Shown here: piece after piece, positions 55,217 through 63,095 of the stretch
Layout of the letters: each line of letters starts with the position of its first letter
Numbering within the stretch: the first letter of the stretch is position 1
Assembly (NCBI RefSeq): GCF_019802125.1
Contig: NZ_JAHVHT010000005.1
Span: 124,001 to 188,000 of the forward strand
Source: Tateyamaria omphalii
Lineage (GTDB): Bacteria > Pseudomonadota > Alphaproteobacteria > Rhodobacterales > Rhodobacteraceae
Direction: 5' to 3'
DNA length: 64,000 nt
Program-made: the position numbers and the translations under genes
Notes under the pieces: model-generated
The model's input: the letters and a program-made list of their open reading frames with translations, nothing else
Told to the model about the DNA's origin: nothing
Databases searched by the model: none

Positions 55217-56323
55217 TCAGAACGTCCACAATGCCCCCAGAACGATGGTGGAATTGTCCTGGAAATCGCCGGTGCCGTCGGAATAGTCGTATTCCTGGTA
55301 GGTCAGGTACAGATCCGTGTTCAGGCGGCTGACCTCCTGAACGACACCAATGCCCCAGACATCCGAATCCGACCCATCCACGTTAAAGTCGGACCCGTCC
55401 CAGTAGTGCAGACCAAACCCGGTCTTGCCCATGGCAAGCCAATCGGCCTCGTAACTTACCTTGGCATAGTAGTAACGCGGATCGCTGCCCGCATCGTCAT
55501 CACGATCCCCGGTTGCGACGGTAAATCCCAACCCGTTCTGCAACAGGACAGAGGCGGAGGCGACGATGTCCGACCGATCCGCAGTGTTCAGATCACGGCG
55601 CTGGTAGGCCAGACCCGCCGACAATTCGGCGCCGCCCCCGATGGTGGCGTTGTAGAATACGCCCACGTCGTAATATTCACCCTCATCTTCCTGATCGAGA
55701 ATGTTCTCACCTGCGGATGCGCTAAAGGTGAAACCGGAGATATCCGGTGAATCGTAGCGGATGCGCCCCCGGCGGGAACCATCGAAGTTGTCGGTGGTGT
55801 CGGCAATCGCGGGCCCGCTCAGCACGTCAAAGCCATCCCGGAACAGGAAACTGGCATTGGAATCCGCCGTGTAGGAATACAGCGCCGTGCCCACATAGGA
55901 CAGGTCCACCTCGGCCACACCGTCCGCAGCCATGCTGCCCTGCCCCAGCGACACACGGCCCCAGTTTCCTTCCAGCGAAAAGTCGAAGTGCCGGATGTCA
56001 TCGCGGGTAAAGCGGCTGTAGTCGGATCCGGCCTGGCTCACCTCGGTCGAGTTGGGCAGGCCCAGACCAGTCTCAAGCCGGAAACGAAATATACTGTCGC
56101 CGAAAGCGGCGGCATAGCGCAGGCCGACACGGCTGCTCGACAGATCATTGTCCAGCAGGTTGGTTTCAGTGTCGCGCCCATCATCGACAGAGATGATGGC
56201 CGGGTTGAGCTGACCGTAGAAGGTGACCGTCGCACCGGAGCCCAGCGTGTACTCCAGATCGGCCAAGGCCGGACCCGACAAAAGGATCAATCCTGCGGTG
56301 GTGGGGATAAGTGGCGATTTCAT
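55217..56323 (-). CDS. Gram-negative porin
   Basis: This 368-residue outer-membrane protein has a signal peptide (cleavage at ALA-DLEYTLG) and a 16-strand-type porin pattern of alternating residues, GxVxFYGQLNPAI near the mature start, SRVGLRYAAAFG, GNWGRVSLGQGSMAADG, and the terminal aromatic GALWTF with Phe last, as required for Bam assembly. Rhodobacterales porins look alike. It provides diffusion of small solutes. It is divergent from the AraC-type gene at 56525 with a 201-bp gap, and precedes the arc-ntp operon on the same strand. Confidence 0.92.
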   Translation of the reverse strand: MKSPLIPTTAGLILLSGPALADLEYTLGSGATVTFYGQLNPAIISVDDGRDTETNLLDNDLSSSRVGLRYAAAFGDSIFRFRLETGLGLPNSTEVSQAGSDYSRFTRDDIRHFDFSLEGNWGRVSLGQGSMAADGVAEVDLSYVGTALYSYTADSNASFLFRDGFDVLSGPAIADTTDNFDGSRRGRIRYDSPDISGFTFSASAGENILDQEDEGEYYDVGVFYNATIGGGAELSAGLAYQRRDLNTADRSDIVASASVLLQNGLGFTVATGDRDDDAGSDPRYYYAKVSYEADWLAMGKTGFGLHYWDGSDFNVDGSDSDVWGIGVVQEVSRLNTDLYLTYQEYDYSDGTGDFQDNSTIVLGALWTF

Positions 56324-56524
56324 CTGAGCCCTCGCATCTTGCCATTGCGCATCCCGGCCTTCCTGACAAAAAAACGAGATGGCGACCTACCGCAAACACC
56401 TCGCAATTCACACAAAGACCGGGAAAAATTCTTTCATTCCCAACGCTATAGACACGACAGAATGACGAAATGGCATCTTCGGACAGATGCTTGATAATTC
56501 CGGCCAAATACATACCTGCCGCAC

Positions 56525-57559
56525 ATGAGACAGCTGTCCAACTTGCGCACTGCAACCGGCATCCGTGCCGTTTGCGATGTTGCACAGGACATGGGCCTGG
56601 ACCCGGCAGAGGTCCTCAAGGACACCGATCTTGCATACGAAGAACTGGTCGAACCCGACAGGCAGGTCACCTGGCTTCAGGAGGTGCAGGCGATCCGCAA
56701 CATCGTTCGCTGCGCGCCTCGGGACATCGGACTGGGCGCGCGCGCAGGCCGCAAGCTGCACGCCTTTGCCTATGGTGTCTACGGCTTTGCCCTGCTGACC
56801 GCACCGACCTTGCGGGCCTCGGCCCGGCTCTCCATCGAATTCATGAAGCTCTCGACAGGACTGACCACCTACTCGGTCGAGGAAACGAGTGATCGGGTCC
56901 GGATCAGGTTCGACATGACGGACCTTCCCCCAGACACGCACACCTTCGCGATCGAAGCACAGTCCGTGATCACCATGGACTTCATTGCCGAGATGCTCGG
57001 CACCCCCGACTTCAACGACATGGTGGTCGAAACGCCCTATACGGACACCCGCTATGTAAATGATATCGAAGAGGAAATCGGCACCGAGGTCAAAGGATCG
57101 ATGCCCGGTTTCGCGCTGTCGTTCTCCTCCGCGCTGTTCGATGAGCCCCTGCCGAAGTCGGACCCGGCCACGTTCCAGTACTGCGTGGACCAATGCAAGG
57201 CATTGCTCGAACAACCGGATGTGCAGCCGGACCTCTGGTCGCAAAAGGTCAGGGACGTCATCCACGAAAACATCGGCGAAGAGCTGAACATCCAGACCGT
57301 GGCCGACCTGCTTGCCACCACCGAACGCACCCTGCGACGCCGCCTGTCCGAAGAACACACCAGTTTCCGCGAGCTGTATCTGGACGCGCGGCTGTCCCGC
57401 GCACGCGATCTTCTCGAAGTCTTTGGCCTTCATGTGGACGCGGTGTCGTGGCGCGTGGGCTATTCGGAACCGGCCAGCTTCACCCGCGCCTACACCAAGC
57501 GGTTTGGCGTCTCACCCGGTCAGGCACGGCTGCACAAGTCCTCTGTCGGCTCGGGCTAA
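56525..57559 (+). CDS. AraC-family regulator with arabinose-binding-like N-terminal domain
   Basis: The 344-residue protein has an Arabinose_bd-type N-terminal domain (about 15-205), as in OruR/ArgR- and GliR-like regulators: GLDPAEVLKDTDL, GLGARAGRKLHAFAYGVYGFALLTAPTLRASARL. The C-terminal AraC helix-turn-helix (about 250-335) has NIQTVADLLATTERTLRRRLSEEHTSFRELYLDARLSRARDLL and VGYSEPASFTRAYTKRFGVSPGQA. Members of this group control ornithine or arginine use in some bacteria, so control of the nearby porin and arc operon is attractive but unproven. It is divergent from the porin. The start ATG 56525 lies next to CTGCCGCAC, with no strong ribosome site. Confidence 0.9.
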   Translation: MRQLSNLRTATGIRAVCDVAQDMGLDPAEVLKDTDLAYEELVEPDRQVTWLQEVQAIRNIVRCAPRDIGLGARAGRKLHAFAYGVYGFALLTAPTLRASARLSIEFMKLSTGLTTYSVEETSDRVRIRFDMTDLPPDTHTFAIEAQSVITMDFIAEMLGTPDFNDMVVETPYTDTRYVNDIEEEIGTEVKGSMPGFALSFSSALFDEPLPKSDPATFQYCVDQCKALLEQPDVQPDLWSQKVRDVIHENIGEELNIQTVADLLATTERTLRRRLSEEHTSFRELYLDARLSRARDLLEVFGLHVDAVSWRVGYSEPASFTRAYTKRFGVSPGQARLHKSSVGSG

Positions 57560-57631
57560 AGGCGATGCGCGGCACGGCTTTCAAGGTCGACTTGTGCCAA
57601 AATCCACCGCCACAACAACATCTTGAAAATA

Positions 57632-57696
57632 TCGGTACATCGGGAACGCAAAACTCGGTATAACGGGAACACGCCAGATTCGGTACATCGGGAACG
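57632..57696 (+). repeat. Three iterons upstream of repA
   Basis: 17-bp direct repeats of consensus TCGGTACATCGGGAACR lie at 57632-57648, 57655-57671 (TATAAC variant) and 57680-57696. Start-to-start spacing is 23 and 25 bp, about two helical turns. The last repeat ends 3 bp before the GTG start of repA, so RepA binding here would block its own expression. Confidence 0.9.
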
Positions 57697-57699
57697 GAC

Positions 57700-58773
57700 G
57701 TGTCAGACAAACAGGTAGACCTCTTCCTCGATCAACTCGCCGACGCGCCCGTCAAGGACGAGCGCGCCCTGATGGAGTTTCCCTTCTTTTCCCTGCAAAA
57801 ACGGCCCCGCATGACGCCCTTCGTCTTCGACGATGGGACCGTCAAGATCGAGATTCAGCCGGGCCACAAGGGCATCGCCACGATCTGGGACAAGGACATC
57901 CTGATCTACCTCACCTCGCTGGTGAACGAACGCATCGAGAGCGGCCGGTTCGAGGTGGACACCTCAAGCACCATCCAGGACAGGACGATCACCTTTTCCG
58001 CCTACGACTTCCTCAAGGTCACGGGCCGCAGCTCCGGCAAGCGCGCCTACGAGCTGTTCCTCGACGCGCTCGACCGCCTCCGCTCCACCAACATCCTCAC
58101 CAACATCACCGCAGGCGACGAACGCGAACGCCGCGGTTTCGGCTGGATCGAGGATTGGCGCGTCATCGAACGCACCAACCGGCGCGGGCAAAAGGTCATG
58201 GGCGCGGTCGAAGTCACCATGAACCGCTGGATGTTCAACGCCATCGTCAAGGACCGGCGCGTCCTGACCATCAACCGCGATTACTTCCGCCTCTCCAAAG
58301 GGTTAGAACGCCGCCTCTACGAGCTTGCCCGCAAACATGTGGGTCGCCAGCCCGAGTGGTACATCGGCATCAAACGACTGGCGGAGAAATGCGGCTCCAT
58401 CGACACCGAACGCAAATTCAAGTTCCGCATCAACGAGATTTGCGAGGCCGGGACCATCCCCGACTACCATGTCGAAATCGTGGATCCGGCTGCCGTTTCC
58501 ACCCCGTTCAAGACCAAGGGCAAGCAGGCGCTGGTCCGCTTCCAGCCGAAATTCGACGACCAAAATGTTCCCGATGTACCGACATCGCAGAACCTCGACG
58601 TCGCCCACTCCGTGCTGACCGAGGTCAAGCACGCGAACCCCGAATACGACATTCAGTACATCCTCGGCGCATGGCAGGAATGGGCCACGAAAAAGGACGA
58701 ACCGGTCAAAAACGCCAACGCGGCCTTCCGTGCCTTCGCCAAAAAATACATCGAGGCCAATCCGATCTGGTGA
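57700..58773 (+). CDS. repA: Plasmid-type replication initiator RepA (RPA family)
   Basis: The 357-residue protein matches the RPA replication-initiator family of alphaproteobacterial plasmids: FPFFSLQKRPRMTPFVFDDG, VKIEIQPGHKGIATIWDKDILIYL, RITFSAYDFLKVTGRSSGKRAYELFLDALDRL, a paired winged-helix region around 170-250 (FRLSKGLERRLYELARKHVGRQPEWYIGIKRLAEKCG) and an acidic C-terminus. It would bind iterons and open the origin. The start is GTG 57700, immediately behind three iterons; five more follow the stop, and one inverted copy lies inside the gene at 58566-58582. No parA/parB genes are visible in the window. Confidence 0.92.
   Translation: MSDKQVDLFLDQLADAPVKDERALMEFPFFSLQKRPRMTPFVFDDGTVKIEIQPGHKGIATIWDKDILIYLTSLVNERIESGRFEVDTSSTIQDRTITFSAYDFLKVTGRSSGKRAYELFLDALDRLRSTNILTNITAGDERERRGFGWIEDWRVIERTNRRGQKVMGAVEVTMNRWMFNAIVKDRRVLTINRDYFRLSKGLERRLYELARKHVGRQPEWYIGIKRLAEKCGSIDTERKFKFRINEICEAGTIPDYHVEIVDPAAVSTPFKTKGKQALVRFQPKFDDQNVPDVPTSQNLDVAHSVLTEVKHANPEYDIQYILGAWQEWATKKDEPVKNANAAFRAFAKKYIEANPIW
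58566..58582 (-). repeat. Inverted iteron inside repA
   Basis: TGTTCCCGATGTACCGA is the exact reverse complement of the consensus iteron. It lies in the 3' part of repA and encodes NVPDVPT. An inverted copy suits RepA dimer or handcuffing interactions. Confidence 0.85.
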
Positions 58774-58774
58774 C

Positions 58775-58880
58775 TCGGTACAACGGGAACACTCTATCGG
58801 TACATCAGGAACAACCACATCGGTACATCAGGAACGGCTTTTCGGTACAACGGGAACGCATCTTCGGTACATCAGGAACA
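58775..58880 (+). repeat. Five iterons downstream of repA
   Basis: 17-bp direct repeats start at 58775, 58797, 58820, 58842 and 58864, with a very regular 22-23-bp period. Core variants are CGGTACAACGGGAAC, CGGTACATCAGGAAC (three copies) and CGGTACAACGGGAAC again. All are in the same orientation as the upstream set. This is the main candidate RepA landing array. Confidence 0.95.
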
Positions 58881-59052
58881 GCGAACAAAACCAACAGCTT
58901 GGATTCCCTGACTCTTTCCCGACCCGTAACGAATTAACAAACTTAACCAAATTTCTAACAGAAATAACCAATCAAGGGCTTTCCCCGACCCGGTGCGCGT
59001 CAACAAAAAGCACAAATTTACTTAGAAAACCGCGCCCCAATGCCAATCAAAG

Positions 59053-59069
59053 TGTTCCCGAAGTACCGA
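59053..59069 (-). repeat. Inverted iteron bounding the putative origin
   Basis: TGTTCCCGAAGTACCGA is the reverse complement of the iteron with one change in the centre. It faces the direct array across the AT-rich stretch. Confidence 0.8.
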
Positions 59070-59197
59070 TAACGCGCGTTCACCAACCTGACTGACGCAA
59101 ATGGCAAGTTTCCGCCGACCTGTTCGGCAGTCTCACGCTTGTGATGCTGCACCTGCATTCCTACCTGCGACCAGAACCATCAGGCGGAGGCGCGCAG

Positions 59198-60919
59198 ATG
59201 AAGGACTTCGAGAACGAACCCAATCCAACCAAGGCACTGCCAGATCACCCGATCCGCAAACTGCTGTCCTCCATGACGCACGGCATATCCCCCGCTGCCG
59301 AAATCAACATGTGGACCGACTGGGCCCTGCACCTCGCAACCGCCCCCGACAAACAACTGGCCCTCGCCCGGCAAGCCCAGCAAAATTGGACCAGCTGGCT
59401 GCAATTCATGGCCAAGGGATGCCCCACCGACCCCAAACACTGGCCCGCACATCCAAAGAAAACCGACCGCCGCTTCACCAACCCGCTCTGGACAAAACCC
59501 CCCTACTCCGCCTGGGCACAAGCCTTCCTTCTGGCCGAAGACTTTGCCAACAGCGCCACCTCCGACATCCCCGGCCTCACCCCCGCCCATGATCGGGCCA
59601 TGACCTTCATGGTCCGCCAGATGCTTGATGCCATGGCGCCCAGCAACTTCCTGGCCACCAATCCGGAAGCGCTCAAACGAACGGCGGAAACCAGCGGTCA
59701 GAACCTGATCGAAGGCGCGTTTCACGCCTTTGCAGACACGCAGAACACCCTTCAGGGCACCCGCAAGAAACCGACCAAAATCGTGGGCAAGGACGTCGCC
59801 GTAACCGAAGGCAAGGTCGTCTTCCGCAATCATCTGATGGAGCTGATCCAGTACGCGCCAGCGACAGACACGGTACATCGGGAACCGATCTTGATCGTGC
59901 CCGCCTGGATCATGAAATACTACATCCTCGACCTCAGCCCCGACAATTCGATGATCCGCTACCTCACCGAACAGGGCTTCACGGTCTTTGCCATCTCCTG
60001 GCGCAACCCCACCTGCGAGGATGCAGACCTCGGAATGCTGGACTACCTCAAACAGGGTCCAATGGCCGCCCTCGACCACATCTGCGCCACCACCGGCACG
60101 GACAAGGTCCACGCCACCGGCTACTGCCTCGGCGGCACACTCCTGTCGATCGCCGCCGCCCAAATGGCCCGCGACGGCGACAAGCGACTGGCCAGCCTCA
60201 CGCTTCTGGCCGCCCAAACCGACTTTACCGAGGCGGGTGAACTGATGCTTTTCATCAACGAAAGCCAGGTCTCCGTGCTCGAGGATGTGATGGACGAACA
60301 GGGCTGCCTCGAAGCTGACCAGATGATGAGCGCCTTCCAGATGCTGCGGTCCAACGACCTCATCTGGTCACAGGTGATCCGCCGCTACCTCATGGGCGAG
60401 GCCGAACCGGAGATGAACGATCTCATGTCGTGGAACGCCGACAGCACACGGATGCCCGCGCGGATGCACTCCGAATATCTGCGCCAGATGTTCCTCAACA
60501 ACGACCTTGCGACCGGACGCTACCATGTCGACGGGCGGGCTGTTTCCCTGCGCGACATCCGCGTTCCCATCTTCGGCGTGGGCACCGAAACCGACCACAT
60601 CGCGCCATGGAAATCCGTGTTCAAGATCCACGATCTGGGCCATGCCGACGTCACCTTTGCCCTGACCAATGGCGGCCATAACGCCGGTGTCGTGTCGAAA
60701 CCCGGCCACAACCGACGCCACTACCGCATCCACACCATCCGCGACGATGAAAACACGCTCACACCCGAGGACTGGCTCGAGGCCGCGGAGATGAACCAAG
60801 GCAGCTGGTGGCCCGCCTGGACGGAATGGCTGTCCAAGCGGGCAGGCGACAAAATTTCACCCCCCGAAATGACCGGCGCGCTGGAGGACGCACCGGGCAC
60901 CTATGTCAAAATGGAGTAG
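59198..60919 (+). CDS. phaC: Polyhydroxyalkanoate synthase
   Basis: The 573-residue synthase has the PhaC N-terminal domain (about 80-250) and an alpha/beta hydrolase core: PAWIMKYYILDLSPDNS, the lipase-like box GYCLGG with catalytic Cys310, ETDHIAPW with the Asp, and NGGHNAG with the His. It polymerises 3-hydroxyacyl-CoA into storage polyester. Length suggests class I. ATG 59198 is preferred because GGAGG is 7 nt upstream; an earlier GTG at 59141 lacks one. An iteron-like sequence lies inside the gene (59870-59886). It is followed by fabI after 3 bp. Confidence 0.95.
   Translation: MKDFENEPNPTKALPDHPIRKLLSSMTHGISPAAEINMWTDWALHLATAPDKQLALARQAQQNWTSWLQFMAKGCPTDPKHWPAHPKKTDRRFTNPLWTKPPYSAWAQAFLLAEDFANSATSDIPGLTPAHDRAMTFMVRQMLDAMAPSNFLATNPEALKRTAETSGQNLIEGAFHAFADTQNTLQGTRKKPTKIVGKDVAVTEGKVVFRNHLMELIQYAPATDTVHREPILIVPAWIMKYYILDLSPDNSMIRYLTEQGFTVFAISWRNPTCEDADLGMLDYLKQGPMAALDHICATTGTDKVHATGYCLGGTLLSIAAAQMARDGDKRLASLTLLAAQTDFTEAGELMLFINESQVSVLEDVMDEQGCLEADQMMSAFQMLRSNDLIWSQVIRRYLMGEAEPEMNDLMSWNADSTRMPARMHSEYLRQMFLNNDLATGRYHVDGRAVSLRDIRVPIFGVGTETDHIAPWKSVFKIHDLGHADVTFALTNGGHNAGVVSKPGHNRRHYRIHTIRDDENTLTPEDWLEAAEMNQGSWWPAWTEWLSKRAGDKISPPEMTGALEDAPGTYVKME
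59870..59886 (+). repeat. Iteron-like sequence inside phaC
   Basis: ACGGTACATCGGGAACC shares the 15-bp core CGGTACATCGGGAAC with the repA iterons exactly and differs only in the two end bases. It encodes TVHREP within a non-conserved linker of PhaC, about 1 kb from the main array. Confidence 0.75.
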
Positions 60920-60922
60920 GCC

Positions 60923-61696
60923 ATGTTGCCCAAATCCCGGCTTCTGACCGGCAAGAAGGGGCTCGTCGTCGGCGTCGCCAACGACCAGTCCATCGCCGCA
61001 GGCTGCGCGCGTGCGTTTCACCTCTCTGGCGCCGATCTGGCCCTGACCTATCAGACGGAAAAATCCCGTAAATTCGTGGAACCGGTCGCCCAAGCTGTAG
61101 ACGCCGATATCTTCATGCCCCTCGACGTCACCGACGACGCGCAGACAGACGCGATTTTCGATGAAATCCGGACCCGCTGGGGGCGGCTCGACTTCCTGCT
61201 CCACTCCATTGCCTTCTGCCCTCGTGAAGACTTGCATGGCCGCGTCGTGGACTGTTCGAAGGACGGGTTCGGGATCGCCATGGACATCTCCGTCCACTCC
61301 CTGATCCGTCTCGCCAAACGCGCCGAACCTCTGATGGCAGACGGCGGTACCATCCTCACAGTGTCCTATCACGGCGCGGAAAAGGTGGTGGACAATTACA
61401 ACATCATGGGCCCGGTCAAGGCGGCACTTGAGGCGACAACACGCTATCTAGCCGCCGAGTTAGGGTCGAAGAACATCCGTGTGAACGCCATGTCCCCCGG
61501 CCCGCTTCAGACCCGCGCGGCCTCCGGCATCGACCATTTCGACGCGCTGATCGACGACGCCCGCAAACGCGCCCCACTCAGCCAGCTGACCACGATTGAC
61601 GAGGTTGGCGCGATGGCCGCCTGCCTGGTCTCTGACCTCGCCCGCTCCGTCACCGGAAACACCGCCTATATCGACGGAGGACACCATGTCGTCTGA
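60923..61696 (+). CDS. fabI: Enoyl-[acyl-carrier-protein] reductase
   Basis: This 257-residue reductase of the FabI type has the cofactor loop GVANDQSIAAGCARA, HSIAFCPRED, the catalytic Tyr-x6-Lys in NYNIMGPVKAALE, and AMSPGPLQTRAASGI. It reduces enoyl-ACP (or an enoyl thioester) with NADH. Its place between phaC and a hydratase-phosphotransacetylase fusion suggests a paralogue devoted to polyester or acyl-phosphate metabolism, not the main fatty-acid enzyme. It overlaps the next gene by 11 bp. Confidence 0.93.
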   Translation: MLPKSRLLTGKKGLVVGVANDQSIAAGCARAFHLSGADLALTYQTEKSRKFVEPVAQAVDADIFMPLDVTDDAQTDAIFDEIRTRWGRLDFLLHSIAFCPREDLHGRVVDCSKDGFGIAMDISVHSLIRLAKRAEPLMADGGTILTVSYHGAEKVVDNYNIMGPVKAALEATTRYLAAELGSKNIRVNAMSPGPLQTRAASGIDHFDALIDDARKRAPLSQLTTIDEVGAMAACLVSDLARSVTGNTAYIDGGHHVV

Positions 61697-63095
61697 TCTC
61701 AATCCCAGCATGGGCTTCATCGAAAACCGCCCCTTCGACGACATCGAAGTCGGCGACAGCGCCGAGCTGGTCCGCACCCTCACCGCGCAAGACATCGACG
61801 CCTTTGCCGTGGTGTCGGGCGATGTGAACCCGGCCCATGTGGATCACGAATTTGCAGAGGAAGACGTCTTTCACAAGGTCATCGCCCACGGCATGTGGGG
61901 CGGTGCCCTGATCTCCAATGTCCTTGGCACGCAACTGCCCGGACCGGGCACGATCTACCTGGATCAGAGCCTGAAATTCCTCAAGCCCGTAGGCATTGGC
62001 GACACTGTGACAGTGCGTGTGACGGTCACCGAAAAACACGCCGAGAAAAAGCGCCTCACGCTCGGTTGTGTCTGCACCAATGGCGACGGAAAACCGGTGA
62101 TCACCGGGCAGGCGACCGTCATGGCCCCGACCCAGAAAGTCCGCCGCCCCCGCGTCGTGATGCCCGACCTCGTGATGCACCGTCGTGGCGCGGCCCATGA
62201 CAGGTTGCTGGAAGCCGCGAAGAAGCACCCTGCCCTGCCCACCGCCGTCGTGCATCCCTGCGATGCAACGTCTCTAACAAGCGCGATAGATACGTACGAT
62301 CAGGGTCTGATCCACCCGATCCTCGTTGGCCCCGCCCACCGGATCCACGCGGTTGCCAAGGCCGAAAACTTGGATATCAGCGCCCTCGACATCATCGACA
62401 CCCTCCACAGCCACGCCTCCGCCGAACAGGCCGTGAAACTGGTCCGCGAAGGTCGCGCAAAGGCGCTGATGAAAGGCGCCCTGCACACCGACGAAATTAT
62501 GTCCGCCGTGGTCTCCAAGGCCAATGGCCTGCGTAGCGAACGGCGGATGAGTCATGTCTACGTCATGGACGTCCCCACCTACCCCAAGCCGCTGCTGATC
62601 ACCGACGCCGCGATCAATATCGCGCCCGATCTGCAGACCAAGGCCGACATCGTCCAGAACGCCATCGACTTGGCCCACGCCCTGGGCATCGACACGCCCA
62701 AGGTCGCGCTCCTGTCGGCCGTCGAAACCATCACCCCCCGGATGCAGTCCACGGTCGAGGCTGGCGCCCTTTGCAAGATGGCTGACCGAGGCCAGATCAC
62801 AGGCGGCGTGCTGGACGGCCCGTTGGCCTTTGACAACGCCATTTCCATGCGCGCTGTGGCGTCCAAAGGGATCAAGTCGCCCGTCGCGGGGCAGGCCGAT
62901 ATTCTGGTCGCTCCTGATCTGGAAGCCGGGAACATGATCGCCAAACAGCTCATGTATCTTGCGGGCGCCGAGGGCGCGGGGATCGTGCTGGGCGCGCAGG
63001 TCCCCATCATCCTGACCAGCCGCGCAGATGACCGCCGCACCCGCGTCGCATCCGCCGCAATCGCTGCGCTTTTCAGCGGGGCACTTGTGCGATGA
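61686..63095 (+). CDS. MaoC hydratase-phosphate acetyl/butyryltransferase fusion
   Basis: The 469-residue protein has two domains. Residues about 10-150 are a MaoC-like (R)-hydratase with the hot-dog active-site motif VVSGDVNPAHVDHEFA. Residues about 160-469 are a PTA/PTB transferase: VVHPCDATSLTSAIDTY, EGRAKALMKGALHTDEIMSAV, ITDAAINIAPDL, ITGGVLDGPLAFDNAIS, ADILVAPDLEAGNMIAKQL. It can hydrate enoyl-CoA to (R)-3-hydroxyacyl-CoA and exchange CoA for phosphate. The start is ATG 61686 inside the end of fabI; ackA overlaps its stop by 4 bp, giving a PTA-ACK pair. Confidence 0.93.
   Translation: MSSDLNPSMGFIENRPFDDIEVGDSAELVRTLTAQDIDAFAVVSGDVNPAHVDHEFAEEDVFHKVIAHGMWGGALISNVLGTQLPGPGTIYLDQSLKFLKPVGIGDTVTVRVTVTEKHAEKKRLTLGCVCTNGDGKPVITGQATVMAPTQKVRRPRVVMPDLVMHRRGAAHDRLLEAAKKHPALPTAVVHPCDATSLTSAIDTYDQGLIHPILVGPAHRIHAVAKAENLDISALDIIDTLHSHASAEQAVKLVREGRAKALMKGALHTDEIMSAVVSKANGLRSERRMSHVYVMDVPTYPKPLLITDAAINIAPDLQTKADIVQNAIDLAHALGIDTPKVALLSAVETITPRMQSTVEAGALCKMADRGQITGGVLDGPLAFDNAISMRAVASKGIKSPVAGQADILVAPDLEAGNMIAKQLMYLAGAEGAGIVLGAQVPIILTSRADDRRTRVASAAIAALFSGALVR

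Larger units (their letters stand above)
58774..59197. other. Putative origin of replication (oriV) and phaC leader
   Basis: After the five iterons comes an AT-rich segment (about 58925-59035, for example GAATTAACAAACTTAACC and AACAAAAAGCACAAATTTACTTAG) that could be the unwinding element, then one inverted iteron at 59053-59069. No perfect TTATNCACA DnaA box was found. No gene is present; the remainder to 59197 is the leader of phaC with the ribosome site GGCGGAGG at its end. Confidence 0.7.

Noticed and set aside
57632..58880. CRISPR array
   Set aside because: The repeats are 17 bp with 5-8-bp gaps, too short for spacers, and flank a replication initiator; they are iterons.
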